Positions 33,051 to 44,072 of a stretch of 64,000 bases of DNA are shown one piece after another. Positions within the stretch are counted from its first letter, which is position 1, and every line of letters starts with the position of its first letter. Made by a program: the position numbers and the translations under genes. Source of the stretch: Liolophura sinensis (taxonomy: Eukaryota; Mollusca; Polyplacophora; Chitonida; Chitonidae); the NCBI RefSeq assembly GCF_032854445.1, contig NC_088299.1, forward strand, positions 4,441,001 to 4,505,000, written 5' to 3'. The notes beneath the pieces were generated by a model. The model saw nothing but the letters and a program-made list of their open reading frames with translations, had not been told where the DNA came from and searched no databases.

Positions 33051-34056
33051 GTAAGGCAGCAGCCGATTCCACAATATTATTTTTCTCTAAAGTCAAAATT
33101 TCAAAATCAATCACATTACCATTCAATTACTACCTATTCCACGACCTTCAGACAATACCAACAGCACTGAAATACCTACTTATATTTATTATCGTAATAA
33201 CTAACTTCCCTTTGCCCACAGCTGATCAGAAAAGAAGTCTGATATATCTAAAATGATTAGATTGTTCTTTCTGAACAGCTTGCAGATGTAACGTCCTTAC
33301 AATCTCAGCGTTAAGTCCAATATTCGTATGGAGCTCCTAGAGCATTCAAGAGCATTCAAAACTAGATCCGGGACGGACAGTTTGATTTTTGGCAAGTAGT
33401 CCCAGGTAATCAGTGAATTCCATTTAAAGAACAGGCGAAAACACTCATTCCCAATAAAATATGTACAAAATAATATACAAATAATAAACGAAGGTGGTAG
33501 AACGTAGGAAAGATGCAACCACCAGTGTTTAAACGTGCAGGAAGACATTCGATATTCTAGGCATTGTATCCGATCAAAATTCCGTCTCCGTGAATAATCC
33601 GTTAATAGTTTTAAGTTAAGGTAATTATTGTGAATGCTAATACCGGTCCTATATCCCCGTTTTAAGAGGAATTAGATACCCACCGTGAAACAGATCAAAG
33701 AGATGAAAGAGGTCCCAAACGCTCTGTCCATATTGCCAAATAGAGGTAAAAACCTTTCTATTGCACATTGAGCGGCTTCCATTTAGTGTTATTTAATCAA
33801 GACACACGTTCAGAAATGAGCTACATGTGTAACAGTCGTGGCGTGGCTGTGAGCATGCACTGCCACTGACCGCTACACCGGTCAAGGCCTCTAGGATATC
33901 CTTGTTAATTCTTCACAAGCGAGCCACAGAACTGGACACAAGATGATAGCTAAACCCTGTGTCAATTGCGGAACGTTACCTGACATTTTCGTCCACAAAT
34001 TTCCAGGGTGCAGGATATAGCTATATGAACAGTTCTAATAAGAAAGACAACTGCGA
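33051..34056. other. no feature recognised
   Basis: Unique AT-rich sequence; an 83-codon minus frame (33297-33548) is hydrophobic but has no recognisable motif. Confidence 0.35.
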
Positions 34057-34400
34057 AGAGTAAAACCAGAGCAATGACGACAGAGTGATTGATAAATGGT
34101 TACAGGTATTATCGGTGAAATACGACCTCTTGTTACTTTACCTCAGTCTGGGTTTCATTCCGACTATTCATAAATATATCTAAAAAGTAACAACATCCAT
34201 GTCTCCTACCACCATATGGCTTAAGCAGAATTAGGTAAAAAAAATCATTGATGTTAGTTACAATTTACTGGGCATAACTGGCCTGTAGAATTACCCCCCT
34301 CCCCCTCCCCCCCAAAGAAAAAAAACCCGTCTTCTCAATCTGATACGTTATTATAGCATCAGAGTGACGGAATGAAATGCAAAGGGGACACCACACAACG
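34057..34400 (+). repeat. dispersed family A, copy 4
   Basis: GAGTAAAACCAGAGCAATGA, CGACAGAGTGATTGATAAAT, TATCGGTGAAATACGACCTC, TTTACCTCAGTCTGGGTTTC and AAGCAGAATTAGGTAAAAAA follow family A order. A C-rich insertion (34291-34314) interrupts the part matching TCTAGAATTACTC. Confidence 0.6.
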
Positions 34401-34498
34401 GTGTATCATGATGGGAATTTACAGGAAAACCATTCATGTAATTTTCTCTTATTTTCATTATATAGCACATATTAAAACCAATCAAATACAATCAAACT

Positions 34499-34600
34499 TA
34501 TTTATTTATTTGACCGGATTTTACACCGTACTCAAGAATACTTCGCTTATACCACTGCGGCCAGCATTGCCACCCGCAGGTTGAAGGCAAACCTTCCCAT
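34499..34600 (-). mobile_element. SINE-I 3' part, internally deleted
   Basis: (TTTA)n at 34499-34515, ACACCGTACTCAAGAATACT, CACTGCGGCCAGCATTG, then directly CACCCGCAGGTTG and AACCTTCCCATG. The core between the CAGCATT and CCGCAGG blocks is missing. Confidence 0.75.
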
Positions 34601-34741
34601 GAACAATCTACAAAAGAAATCCTCAATCAGTTGCAAGATATAGTTGTATATGGCCCAGTTTCACTAAGGCAGTTTCTGTGAGTTCAAGCCCAGTTCACGC
34701 ATATCCTACAACTGACTGAGGATTTCTTTTGCAGATTGTTC
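34601..34741. mobile_element. 141-bp hairpin / MITE-like inverted repeat
   Basis: The left arm begins GAACAATCTACAAAAGAAAT (34601) and the right arm, reverse-complemented from 34741, begins GAACAATCTGCAAAAGAAAT. Arms are about 40 bp with about 5 mismatches around a 61-bp spacer. The element abuts the truncated SINE. Confidence 0.75.
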
Positions 34742-35190
34742 ATACCAACCTTGACCCCAGATCGAAGAGACCAAAGTTCCACAGAAAATATATGATTTTA
34801 TGTCAAATATCCTATTAACCAGCGTGAATATCGTGGTACATTCCGTGTCCAGGGCCTACGGCATCAAAGCACGCAGTACATCGAAACCATGACACTGTGG
34901 TACTGCAGAGGAAAGACCTGATGATGGATATAATATAGTACGGATGCCACGGTACCCGTATTGTAGATTTATTTTGATGATCATAGTATTTTGGAGGTGT
35001 TATCATGAGGATCTACAGTCATCTGGAATATATAACTCCAATTTTGACATAAATATATTCACCGTTAAATTTACCAATGACTTTACCAATGCCTACTCGA
35101 ATCTGTATCACCTTTAAGAAACACTTGGGAATTAACATCCATCGTTCTCTTATACAGCTAAGCGTACAGCCTAAACTATTAATCTTTATT
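34742..35190. other. no feature recognised
   Basis: Unique AT-rich sequence. Confidence 0.35.
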
Positions 35191-35192
35191 AT

Positions 35193-35580
35193 TTGGTGAC
35201 CAAGTGGTTAGAGTGTCCGTGTCGAAGTCAAATTTCGCTACGATTTGGCCGAAATATTGCCAATGTGGCGTTAAGTCACAATCATTAATTCATCCACACG
35301 AAGTCAAATGCGGCTCATATCTAAGACTTTAGAAATGATACTGCCTCGCTTGGTGTTCAGCACTGAGAGGTTAGAAGGAGGAAACAGGATTGATTGTCCC
35401 GGAATCAGTATGAGGTGACAGGGTGGGGTTGAGCTGTGATGTCAGATGTTTTCAGTGGCGGCATTACCTTGGCGGCATGGAATAGCCCTGCCACAAGAAG
35501 ACACGGTATATGTACCCACACCTATAATGGCTCCTCGTCGTCATATGACTGAAAAATTGTTAAATAAGCATATATACATA
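35193..35580 (+). mobile_element. SINE-II copy with a nested short retroposon
   Basis: tRNA-like head GGTGACCAAGTGGTTAGAGT, then (after the insertion at 35234-35298) ACTGCCTCGCTTGGTGTTCA, AGCACTGAGAGGTTAGAAGG, GGCATTACCTTGGCGGCATG, CTGCCACAAGAAGACACGGT and GGCTCCTCGTCGTCATATGA-CTGAAAAATTGTTAA. Same order as at 55.6 kb. Confidence 0.8.
35234..35298 (+). mobile_element. 65-bp short retroposed unit with 11-bp TSD
   Basis: Flanked by the perfect direct repeat CGAAGTCAAAT (35223-35233 and 35299-35309). The insert includes GGCCGAAATATTGCCAATGT and GGCGTTAAGTCACAATCATT and ends in an ATTCATCC-type simple tail. It interrupts the tRNA-like head of SINE-II, so the host sequence without it is known from other copies. 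Related to the unit at 39560. Confidence 0.8.
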
Positions 35581-35594
35581 CTACAGCATCTATT

Positions 35595-35650
35595 ATTTGT
35601 TTATTTATTTGGGGTTTAACTTTGTTACTCAAGGGTCGATCATATTAACA
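35595..35650 (-). mobile_element. SINE-II-type tail fragment
   Basis: TATTTGGGGTTTAACTTTGT then TACTCAAGGGTC resembles the reverse of the GACGTTAAACCCC tail mixed with a SINE-I-like GAGTA block; weak. Confidence 0.35.
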
Positions 35651-35789
35651 ATTGTGGTGAGTCTTAAACGGGTAGAGGAACAGGAGTGAGTGTAAACAAC
35701 CGCTGTCTTTGATTGTCCGTTGCCAATAAACTAACGACGTTCCCACATCTGCCAAGCCTAAATGCAAAACAGTATAACTAGGTGTTCAA

Positions 35790-36235
35790 ACAGACATCAG
35801 TATATCAATTGTTAACCAATGGCGTTACCAGTCTCGCCAGATCAGTTTCCAAAAGTGCGTTCAACACAACTAAAGGACATGAAAAAGCAATTAAAAAAAT
35901 AAGAAATTTGGCGAAGATTTATTTATTTATTTGATTGATGTTTCATGCCGTACTCAAGAATATTTCACTTATACGACTGCGGCCAGCATTATGCTGGGAC
36001 GAAACCGGGCAGAGCCCGAAGGAATCCTATGACCCATCTGCAGGTTGCTGGCAGACCTTCCCACTTACGGCCGGAGAGGAAGCCAGCATGAGCTGGACTT
36101 GAACTCACAGCGACGGCACGGGTAGGAGGCTCCTAGGTCATTGCGCCGCGATGGCGTGCTATTCCCCTCGGCCACGAAGGCCTCCTAATTTGGCGAAGAG
36201 AAGCAGTCAACAGTTTTCAATGACACTTGGGGCAG
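35790..36235 (+). repeat. dispersed family D, copy split by a SINE
   Basis: CAAACAGACATCAGTATATC, AAAGTGCGTTCAACACAACT, then across the SINE (35918-36186) GAAGAGAAGCAGTCAACAGT and TTTTCAATGACACTTGG. Both halves keep family D order, so the SINE landed in an existing copy. Confidence 0.7.
35918..36186 (-). mobile_element. SINE-I, full length with 13-bp TSD
   Basis: Flanked by the perfect duplication AATTTGGCGAAGA (35905-35917, 36187-36199). 269 bp, (ATTT)n tail on the left, tRNA-like head GGAGGCCTTCGTGGCCGAGG on the right (minus strand), then ACGGCCGGAGAGGAAGCCAG and GGTTGCTGGCAGACCTTCCC as written on +. The clearest recent insertion in the window. Confidence 0.95.
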
Positions 36236-36560
36236 AGCCTATTGGGTAAAGGTGCTTGCCGTTCAAGTACTAGGACACATGATGTGTGGGTCCACATTCA
36301 GCCTTGGGCAGTCAAGTTTTAGATTTCCTCGCTCTCAATTTTTGTACGACCTTGTTCAAAATACACACCTAGTGATTAAAGTTCACCAATGCGGTCGCTA
36401 TGAGTCCAAGTTCAACTCATGCTGGCTTCATCTCCGGTCGTGCATGGGAAGCTCCGGCAGCAAACTGCAGATGGTCGTGTGTTTCCCAGGGGTCTGTATC
36501 CTCTTACCATAACGCTGGCCTTTGTCGTAAAATTACACCGGAATAAAACAGAATTTAAAT
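36236..36560 (+). mobile_element. SINE-I-like element, old copy
   Basis: Head-like AGCCTATTGGGTAAAGGTGC (36237), later AATGCGGTCGCTATGAGTCC, AACTCATGCTGGCTTCATCT, TGCAGATGGTCGTGTGTTTC, CATAACGCTGGCCTTTGTCG and GGAATAAAAC plus an AAATAATTAAATGA tail. The 86-codon open frame here is SINE sequence. Confidence 0.65.
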
Positions 36561-36599
36561 AATTAAATGAATATTAACGACCAACAACACACCCCTTTG

Positions 36600-36720
36600 A
36601 TTTATTTATTTCTTTAATTGGTGTTTTACGCCGTCCTCAACAATATAACAATCCTTGAGTTGAGGACTTTCCGTATACTTGGTGGCGGTGTAGTGGGACG
36701 TACCACAAGGACAATGACGC
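36600..36720 (-). mobile_element. SINE-I tail fragment
   Basis: TTGATTTATTTATTTCTTTA, ATTGGTGTTTTACGCCGTCC then TCAACAATATAAC match the tail; the core is largely lost. Confidence 0.6.
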
Positions 36721-38646
36721 CGTAAAGCGACATTAGCTTTCAACTATTTGTCGCATTCTTAACGATGCTATGTTAATGTGGGAGTTTGACATCCAATTCT
36801 TGTGGCTAAAGGTGGGATAAAGTCTTACTGTATCAAAAGTGCTTGGCAACTTTTGTCGATATTAAGTTACCGATCACCCGTCCGGAGACACATTTGAAAC
36901 CCCTTTCATCCACGAACTTCTTAAGTTCACAAATTCTCAACGCCTCAGTTTTCTCCATCGTTCGTTTACTCTACATAACATTTTTACAGTCCGCCAATGT
37001 ACAGTAAATACAATAAAAAAGTAGTTACCCAACATTTCTGACAGATCACATGGTGCAATAGAACTTTTTACCTTTAGCGATAAAAGAGTTCTAACACGAA
37101 ACTCCCCTCTCGGCGAGTTAGGATCTTAACATGACTTTGTAGCGCGTGGTATAGAAATTGATTATCGAATGGCTCAAGATATTTGCTCTGTGTTGGGCAT
37201 TATTGCAGAACAGTGAACAGCGACGTTAAATGACGTAATTCTTGTGACGTCGATCGTAATTGGTGAGATATGACCTACCTAGTTTTTACCCCAGCTGTTA
37301 AGATTACAGCAATAAGATCACGTCTAATAACAGAACCTTGCATTGAAAGAAACTGAGCAACGAAAAATATGCTGAAGTGCATTATAACGTTTCACTTGAG
37401 TAGACAATTTTCTTCTGACATTCTCAACACATCATCAATCTTGTCGTTTGGCAGCCCTTGATCTAAAACCTATCCAAAGCTGAACATACATGCTCCTCGT
37501 GTCAGTTTTTTCCGTCCGGGTGAGGATTTTGTGAAACTGTCATACACAGTGACAACTGACCGATATGCTGTCGTACCGGGCGACCTTCGCCCGCCAGCAA
37601 TATGCACGGCTCTTCAAACCCTTCCAGTGAGCCGACTTATCGAGACGTCAATCTCTGCGTGTGACACCTGGCTGACGTGTGATCGATGATCAAACCAGCG
37701 GTCAGGCCTGGGCTCATCCTAACATCGCTCAGGCCGGCAAACGGACTGACCGAACGCCGTGACCTGTCCACTGAAGCGTTGACCGATAATTTGGCCATTT
37801 GTCCACTACTGATGGACATGGACGATAGCAAAAAGTCAACAGAGACAGACATCGCGCCCCTAGCTTCTAATAATTAAATACGGATTGGAGGCAACGCTAT
37901 CGTGTTAGATCGTAAACACCATTTATTGTCGTTTTATTAGTCAGTTTTATCTCCCCTGTAACCACGCCTATACCAATAATTTTTGGCCCGGCTTGTGGTC
38001 AGTGACACTAGCTTCTGTTTTTTTCCTGTGTAGTATTTGTGGTTTGGGAGGCTAGTTTCATACCTTTGTAGGTTGGAACACACACAGACAATTCTGCAAG
38101 AGAAATAATTATGTTACGTACCTCAGCATAGTGATCAAATTGCTTTCACAGAGTTGCAATGTACTTCTACAAATCAAGACGCAAATAATTATTTCAAGCC
38201 ATGTGTTTTAACTAAATCCATGCCAAAAGTAAAAACTACGGTGAGGAAGGGTGGGATTGGGTACAAACTTCCAAAATTGTGTAAGCTGAGGCATTTTATT
38301 CTCACATGGTTTAATAATCGGAACCATACGTTTTTGCTTGCACTTCCATGTAGATGTTTGTTCGCCTGGATATTTGCATTTTCGTTGCCTTAAAGACTGG
38401 CAATGTTGGTGAGTTAATATATCATTCAATCAGTCAACCAACCAATCAGTGTTTCGATCTGTCTTCCAGTCTCGTGATCTCCGCCCAACTGGTCACCGAC
38501 CGTTAGTCTGGAGATAAGAGCCTGACTGCTGTCATGCGCGCGTGAGTGTCACAACTTCAACCACTCGTCGATCAGCTGTGTTTATGTTATAAACTGTACG
38601 GTCTGTTTACTGACCAAAAGTCAAACAGCCTTAGGACCAAACAGTT
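36721..38646. other. no firm gene; possible terminal exon
   Basis: 37540-37877 is less AT-rich and open on + for 63 codons to TAA (ending LLMDMDDSKKSTETDIAPLASNN-like acidic tail). An acceptor-like ATCAAACCAG lies at 37689-37698. No recognised domain, so not called as a gene. Otherwise nothing. Confidence 0.25.
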
Positions 38647-38949
38647 TTAAGGCCTCTGCCAAAGAGTCTTATGATATACATCAGCCATTTCTTCAGCGAA
38701 CTCGCAGCTTTGTTGGTTTTCTGGAAGGGCAAACGTGCCATAGTTCACCAAAGCATGTTTTACTTTTGAAGAATACACGCGGTCACAACGTTCTAGTAAA
38801 GACGATACTCCGTAACACATGTTTATCAAGAGATTAGATTTGAGATCTGTTTCATTCTTCCAAGCTTCGCTTTGAGAAATACACATCTGTACATTCCTAT
38901 ATTCACTAATCTGTAACTTGCACTCTCTTTTCGAATGAGCTGTTCTCAT
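38647..38949 (-). CDS. candidate exon, unidentified (low confidence)
   Basis: Minus-strand frame of 100 codons, including MCISQSEAWKNETDLKSNLL and VSSLLERCDRVYSSKVKHAL. Four spaced Cys, balanced composition and few rare residues make it look more protein-like than chance frames nearby. AG sites after pyrimidines at TTACAG and TGTACAG are possible acceptors, and GAT|GTATAT is a possible donor before the stop. No family recognised and no adjacent exons found; could be chance. Confidence 0.22.
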   Translation of the reverse strand: MRTAHSKRECKLQISEYRNVQMCISQSEAWKNETDLKSNLLINMCYGVSSLLERCDRVYSSKVKHALVNYGTFALPENQQSCEFAEEMADVYHKTLWQRP

Positions 38950-39543
38950 AATGTCAAATCTTCAAGCTGCAACGAACAGGTTGCCTTTAATCTTGAAAGA
39001 ACTCTGATTTCATATCAATTAGTTATTTGGTGAATACTTTAGCCCATGACTTTAATACGCATTTACAACGAATTTAACATCATGTGACAGCTTGTGTAAA
39101 CTTCACGAACCGTCGACTTTGATTCGAGTCTGCCGCACTCCCCATCGTCCGAGAAAAGAAAAACTCGTGGACATCTGGGTTGAAACCAAGAAAATGTACT
39201 GTATTAAAAGGGCGATTGGCAACTTGTTTGGAGGTCCCGACTTTAGTTCTTGTTTTAATAATAAGCAGAAGCAACTCATGCAAATCATTGTGAAAAAGGA
39301 AAATGGGCTCCTTTGGAGAAGAGCAGCGGAGTCCACGCTAGCAACGGAGTCACATGATTGCAAAATGTTGTTCAAGTTCAGATGTTGTCCGAATGGAGTG
39401 TCCATTACATGTGGGTTATTTTTTTATAGCCTTTATTATTCACTGATAAAGAAGTGATTTGAAATCGGAATTATACTATCAGATCACGTGGAAACACTTT
39501 GAGTCACTACGCTACCAGGTCCAAATTACTTCGGGCAGAATAA
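38950..39543. other. no firm gene
   Basis: Overlapping opposed open frames (39092-39457 + and 39103-39405 -) with no recognisable motif. Confidence 0.3.
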
Positions 39544-39559
39544 ATTCCTCATTGCGCTG

Positions 39560-39620
39560 TTGCCACGATATGCCATGAAAATTGCCAATGTGGCATTAAG
39601 CCATAATCATTCAATCATTC
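39560..39620 (+). mobile_element. 61-bp short retroposed unit with 16-bp TSD
   Basis: Flanked by the perfect direct repeat ATTCCTCATTGCGCTG (39544-39559, 39621-39636). The insert reads TTGCCACGATATGCCATGAA, AATTGCCAATGTGGCATTAA, GCCATAATCATTCAATCATT-C. Aligned with the 35234-35298 unit it has nearly the same 5' start and the same simple tail. Confidence 0.82.
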
Positions 39621-39683
39621 ATTCCTCATTGCGCTGGCAGCGTAAGATGACTATTTGCGCTAAACTGTGCTCGGTTCTTGCTT

Positions 39684-39824
39684 GATTGGTTAGGATGTGA
39701 GCTGGTCGTACTTGATTGGATAGGGTGTGAGAAGGTCGTGGCTGATTGGTTAGGATGTGAGTGGGTCTTGGTTGATTGGTTAGGATGTGAGTGGGTCGTA
39801 GTAGATTGGTTAGGATGTCAAAAG
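39684..39824 (+). repeat. 30-bp tandem repeat, about 4.7 copies
   Basis: Unit GATTGGTTAGGATGTGAGTG plus GGTCGTGGCT. Because 30 is divisible by 3, both strands show 70-codon frames; non-coding by-product. Confidence 0.88.
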
Positions 39825-39964
39825 GACACAATTTGGGTTCAGACAGCCTTTGTTAGGTGTTTGCAGATTCTCCAGCTCTCGGTGACAAGATAAGCCAATG
39901 CCTGAGGTGTGCAGTCGTTCGAGGAAGCCATTTGTCTTCCAAAAATAAGTTGCATGTACATATC

Positions 39965-40112
39965 TGCATCTCACTTGTGGAAAAGATCGTCAGTAACTTA
40001 CCAAATGTCAGTGGTTTACCCCCGAGGCACATTGGCTTTCTCCACTGACCGCCATGAAACTGAGCGCCATATGAGTATTCTTCAGTATGGCGTTTAACAA
40101 AAGTCAAATATA
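39965..40112 (+). mobile_element. SINE core-variant and tail
   Basis: GTGGAAAAGATCGTCAGTAA, CAGTGGTTTACCCCCGAGGC, CTCCACTGACCGCCATG, GAGTATTCTTCAGTATGGCG and TTTAACAAAAGTCAAATA. Same variant as 6905-6986, here with its 3' tail. Confidence 0.65.
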
Positions 40113-42764
40113 TTAATATACTTAGGAGTATAACAACTAGACAGACTCAATGATCTCTAATAAGTTCTCTGTAACCATCGTCTACTCTAACCATGGGAAA
40201 CTGTGTCAGAGAAAACGCCCCGGGGTCACCAAGTACCAGTACATTCTGAACCTTTATGCCAACGACGGCCCATGGCCAAGTTTTGGTACCATGCGGTACA
40301 TTCTTCATCAGGGTGTTACTAAAAATAAACCTTCCTCTTTACTAAATTTTCTGCTATCAAGAACAGATAGCGGAACTGACTACTTACACGAAATATGAAT
40401 TTCGTTGGGAATAATTATTGGCATGGTTTAACCACAAATTCACATTCCGGTATTTTATGACGGTGTCCATGTGGGGTTTATCAGCTATCTAATACAGGCT
40501 ATTGTAAACTATAAAACGCCTACTGTTGGCCCCATCTAACAAAAAATGAAAGGAATGAGGTAAAAATAAGAGACCAGACACGTGCGCGCCTTAGATGGGT
40601 GGCTTTCAGGAATGATACCAGGAATGTGCGGGTTAATAATATTAAAAAAAACTGGCACAACCACAGCTCAGTAAACAGTAAAAATGCATTATTTATTATT
40701 CTAGAAAAGAGGAAAAGCTTGTTTAGGCTTTCCTCATTTTCTAAGGCTTGGCTTGCTTTCTAAAGAAGAACAAACGATATTGTGGAAAGGCAAAAGGCAA
40801 CGTAACCACCAGGGCAGCAAATGTCATCTTTGATTTTCTCTGCGAGAAACTTTGCAGCCACGAGATCAAAGTGTTATTAAATTCCAGATTCCTTATCGTG
40901 TTCCATTAACATAGCTGTGATTATAGACATACATCACATTTGCATCTCTGGCATCACATACACACTCTGAGGCAAGTCCCCTGGGGGGTTTAAACCGAGG
41001 GCTGGGTACATTCCTATCGGAGTCCGTCAGAGTGCGATATTAGTCCCAGTCGTATAACCTACTGCTTCTGACAAAAATAAAAGCAATGGCGCTAGAACAA
41101 AATACACACCACTCTGAAAACAGCACACAACGAATATATCGAGCCTCTTTAGTAACACAGCAAGGCATTCCGATCAACCATTTTTAGACAGTTCTGCACG
41201 TGTCCAGGAAAAGGATCTCTGATTTGCCAAAATAGTGGTCAGTGAATATACGCAGCCTGTTCCCAGTAAAAAGGTAATTTATTTATTTATTTGATTGTTG
41301 GGCACCTTATAGATAGGATCACTTGACCTAAGCATACATTTAGAGTTCTCGCATTGCCCCGGAAACTGGAAAAGCCTGGAAATTAAAAATAACTTTTCCA
41401 GGCATTGCTATTTTGTTGGTAAGCCTGGAGAGGGTTTGTAATTTAGAACAATGTGCATGTATACTGAAATTCTATTTGAGATTTTAGTTTTTCAGCATCT
41501 TTGAAAAACGTTGATGCACAGCTTTGTATACATGCCGATGTGTGGGGAAGTTCGACTAATAGGGTCATTTTTACATTGCTTTAAGCTTGGATGACTGTTA
41601 ATACTTGTTTCAATGTGTATTGTGTGTTTCAAATGTGTATTAAACCCTTTGGAATGTTAGGTCTTTAAGGTGTACGAGACGTCCCAAGACGGCAAGGAAC
41701 AAGGCGTCTGATAACCATAGCCGTTATGTGTATGCGCTCATAATATCAGCCGCCTATCTCGTCATACTTTAATACTCCATTCATTACTGATATTACGAGC
41801 GTATTGTGCGCGCGGTTTAAGAGTTTAACGGCAAAGGTCATGTGTACATCCAGTTAATTGTATGATTGGAAAGGGATAGTATTAAAAAAAAATCTCACAA
41901 TAGGATGCTAAGCTTTCATTTTTATACTGGCAAATGCCTGAAGGGAGTCCAATGCTTTGCATACATATAATTCAATAAATGAATTTTTGGAGTATAATTT
42001 CTCATACTCTTAAATGATCAGTCTGCCGTGATGTATATACGCACTTCGTGGTAAAGAGCACAGGTGTGGATGAGTCAAGTGGAGTAATACGCTTGAGACA
42101 GAACTGACAGGTGAAATGAAAAATGAATATTAAATGATTCTTTTTATACCTGTTTCTGGTCTTTTATGAAAGGCATATACATTCCAGTCCAAATTCAGAC
42201 GTTTTTGACCAACTTCTAGAATGCGTGACCAATCAAATCACGAAGTAATTGGCCGCCCCATTGATCAAATTATTGGGTCTGATTGATTTATCGATTGACA
42301 GAGTGTCTCGTTTGATTGATAAAGAACAGACAGACTGATTGTGTAAATGTATTTCTTTCCTAACCAGTATCCGGTGGACCCCAACAACAGGACATTGGTA
42401 ACAGAAATGGGATGAAAAACATATATGTAACGATGGGAAGAAGGATCAGGGTTACAAATACACAATAATGTGCACATCTTGAAAAATGAAAGTGAGTTTC
42501 AGAAGCTTTAGTTGCTTACATGAGGAATTGGTTACAAAATTAGATACTCACTGGGGAAGAGACGTACACAGGGATGCCTCTCATTCCCGGACTTTCCCAT
42601 CCTTTGGACAGGGACAAAAATATAAGATCCATACACGCGTGTAGTCGTGTTTTTTAAATTTATTGTGGTTAAACTACTCGTGTTTTATCCAGCGGACATT
42701 CCAGTCCTCGCAGCGTGAAAGGTTCGTGCACTGGGTGTCGAATAATCCAGGAAAGTGGTGGTGG
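40113..42764. other. no firm gene; minor repeats
   Basis: An 82-codon + frame (40150-40398) has no motif. 41274-41300 is a bare (ATTT)n with TTTGATTGTTGG, possibly a SINE-I tail end. 41374-41403 is a small hairpin (GCCTGGAAA...TTTTCCAGGC). GAGTGAGTGAGTGAGTGC at about 42764-42781 is the simple tail of the next SINE. Confidence 0.3.
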
Positions 42765-43062
42765 AGTGAGTGAGTGAGTGCTTGGGGTTTAACGTCGTAC
42801 GTAACAATTTTTCGGTCATTTGACGACGAAGGAATCCTTAGAATGCATGTAATGTGTCTCCTTGTTGCAGGACGGATTTCAACAGCTCTTTTATCTAGTG
42901 CTGCTTCACTGAGACGACTTACCGAAGGCAAGTAAGCCGTTCCGCCCGAGCCATTATACTGATACGGGTCAACCATTAGTTGCACTACCCCCTTCATGCT
43001 GAACAATAAGCAAGGTAGCTGCAACTTTCTCTTTTAAAGTCTTAGGTGTGACTCGACCCAAG
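42765..43062 (-). mobile_element. SINE-II-related element (divergent core)
   Basis: Minus strand: TTGGGTCGAGTCACACCTAA, GACTTTAAAAGAGAAAGTTG, CAGCTACCTTGCTTATTGTT, GACCCGTATCAGTATAATGG, CCTGCAACAAGGAGACACAT, CCTTCGTCGTCAAATGACCG, AAAAATTGTTACGTACGACG, TTAAACCCCAAGCACTCACT. It shares the order of the SINE-II core and the same 3' end but has a different 5' part. Resembles widespread molluscan V-type SINEs such as RUDI (from memory, not verified). The 116-codon open frame here is SINE sequence. Confidence 0.72.
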
Positions 43063-44070
43063 TAGTAATGGAGGTTGTGGGTGGGGTGTAATCAGAGAGT
43101 GGAATCGTGTTGTGATGCTATCCGACACAGCTTGGCTCCAACGCAAATAGCTTTTATCCAGACCTTAATTGGAAATACCGTATAGTTATACCTGTATATG
43201 TTCTCTGTAAATATGTTTGTAAAGAAGGTAATGTTTGTATGTATATACGCATTCATATATTTGTTTTTGGATATACCTGTAAATCGGTGTGATTTTAAAC
43301 GGATTTAAATACATATTTTAAAAAGTTGGCCAACTACTGTTGTAACTTTATTTCAAAGGTTATGAAAAAACTTGATACGTTGAATCAGATTTGCTCGTGA
43401 ATTAATCTTACGTTAGATTCATCTCACATTTGTGAACTATTTCTATTTCTTGTCAGGAATTCACAACGTCACTGACATCCGAACTCGTCAGTTCACCTGC
43501 ACAGTTTAATGATCCAGGTCTTCTTCACGCGAAATTGGCCATGAATTAAATTAATAAGCTAAGAAAAGCTTTGAAAGAATAGTTCTATTTGCATACGATG
43601 ATGATCCCAAAAGTTGATAACAACCTTGCTTCGAACACGACGTGCCTCCGGCGGTTTATTTTGTCTTAGCGATTTGAACACTCCGACGTCACGTGTGTAC
43701 GTGTCAGCTACGAAAATCAACCTTTCTTATACAATATATCGCCGGTATAAATATATAGAGCGGCATGGCTTTTTTGTAGTCATCGTGCAGTACACACACA
43801 CCAAGCAGAACGGACCGTAGTCTACAGGGGTTCATAGGAATCAGATCCACCAGCTGCTGGTTCAAAATCGGCTTTGGGCAGAAAGGTTTGGTTTCTTCCG
43901 CTCTAACTGCATATGAGGCCTTGATGACAATAAGTGGTTCCACTGTCTAATGTTTGTTGAAGACCAGTTGCCTTTCAACGATATATATCTGTTCCTCGCA
44001 AGCACTTGAGGAAAGGTCGTTTCTTTACCCCGGGTACTGTAGTTTCATTCAACCCATATAAGTGATCATC
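43063..44070. other. no feature recognised
   Basis: Unique AT-rich sequence; opposed short frames at 43614-43943 without motif. Confidence 0.35.
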
Positions 44071-44072
44071 AT

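Noticed and set aside
36252-36512. 86-codon plus-strand frame
   Set aside because: Overlaps an old SINE-I copy; peptide derives from SINE sequence.
42674-43024. 116-codon minus-strand frame with protein-like look
   Set aside because: It is the body of the SINE-II-related element; similar sequence recurs as SINE elsewhere.
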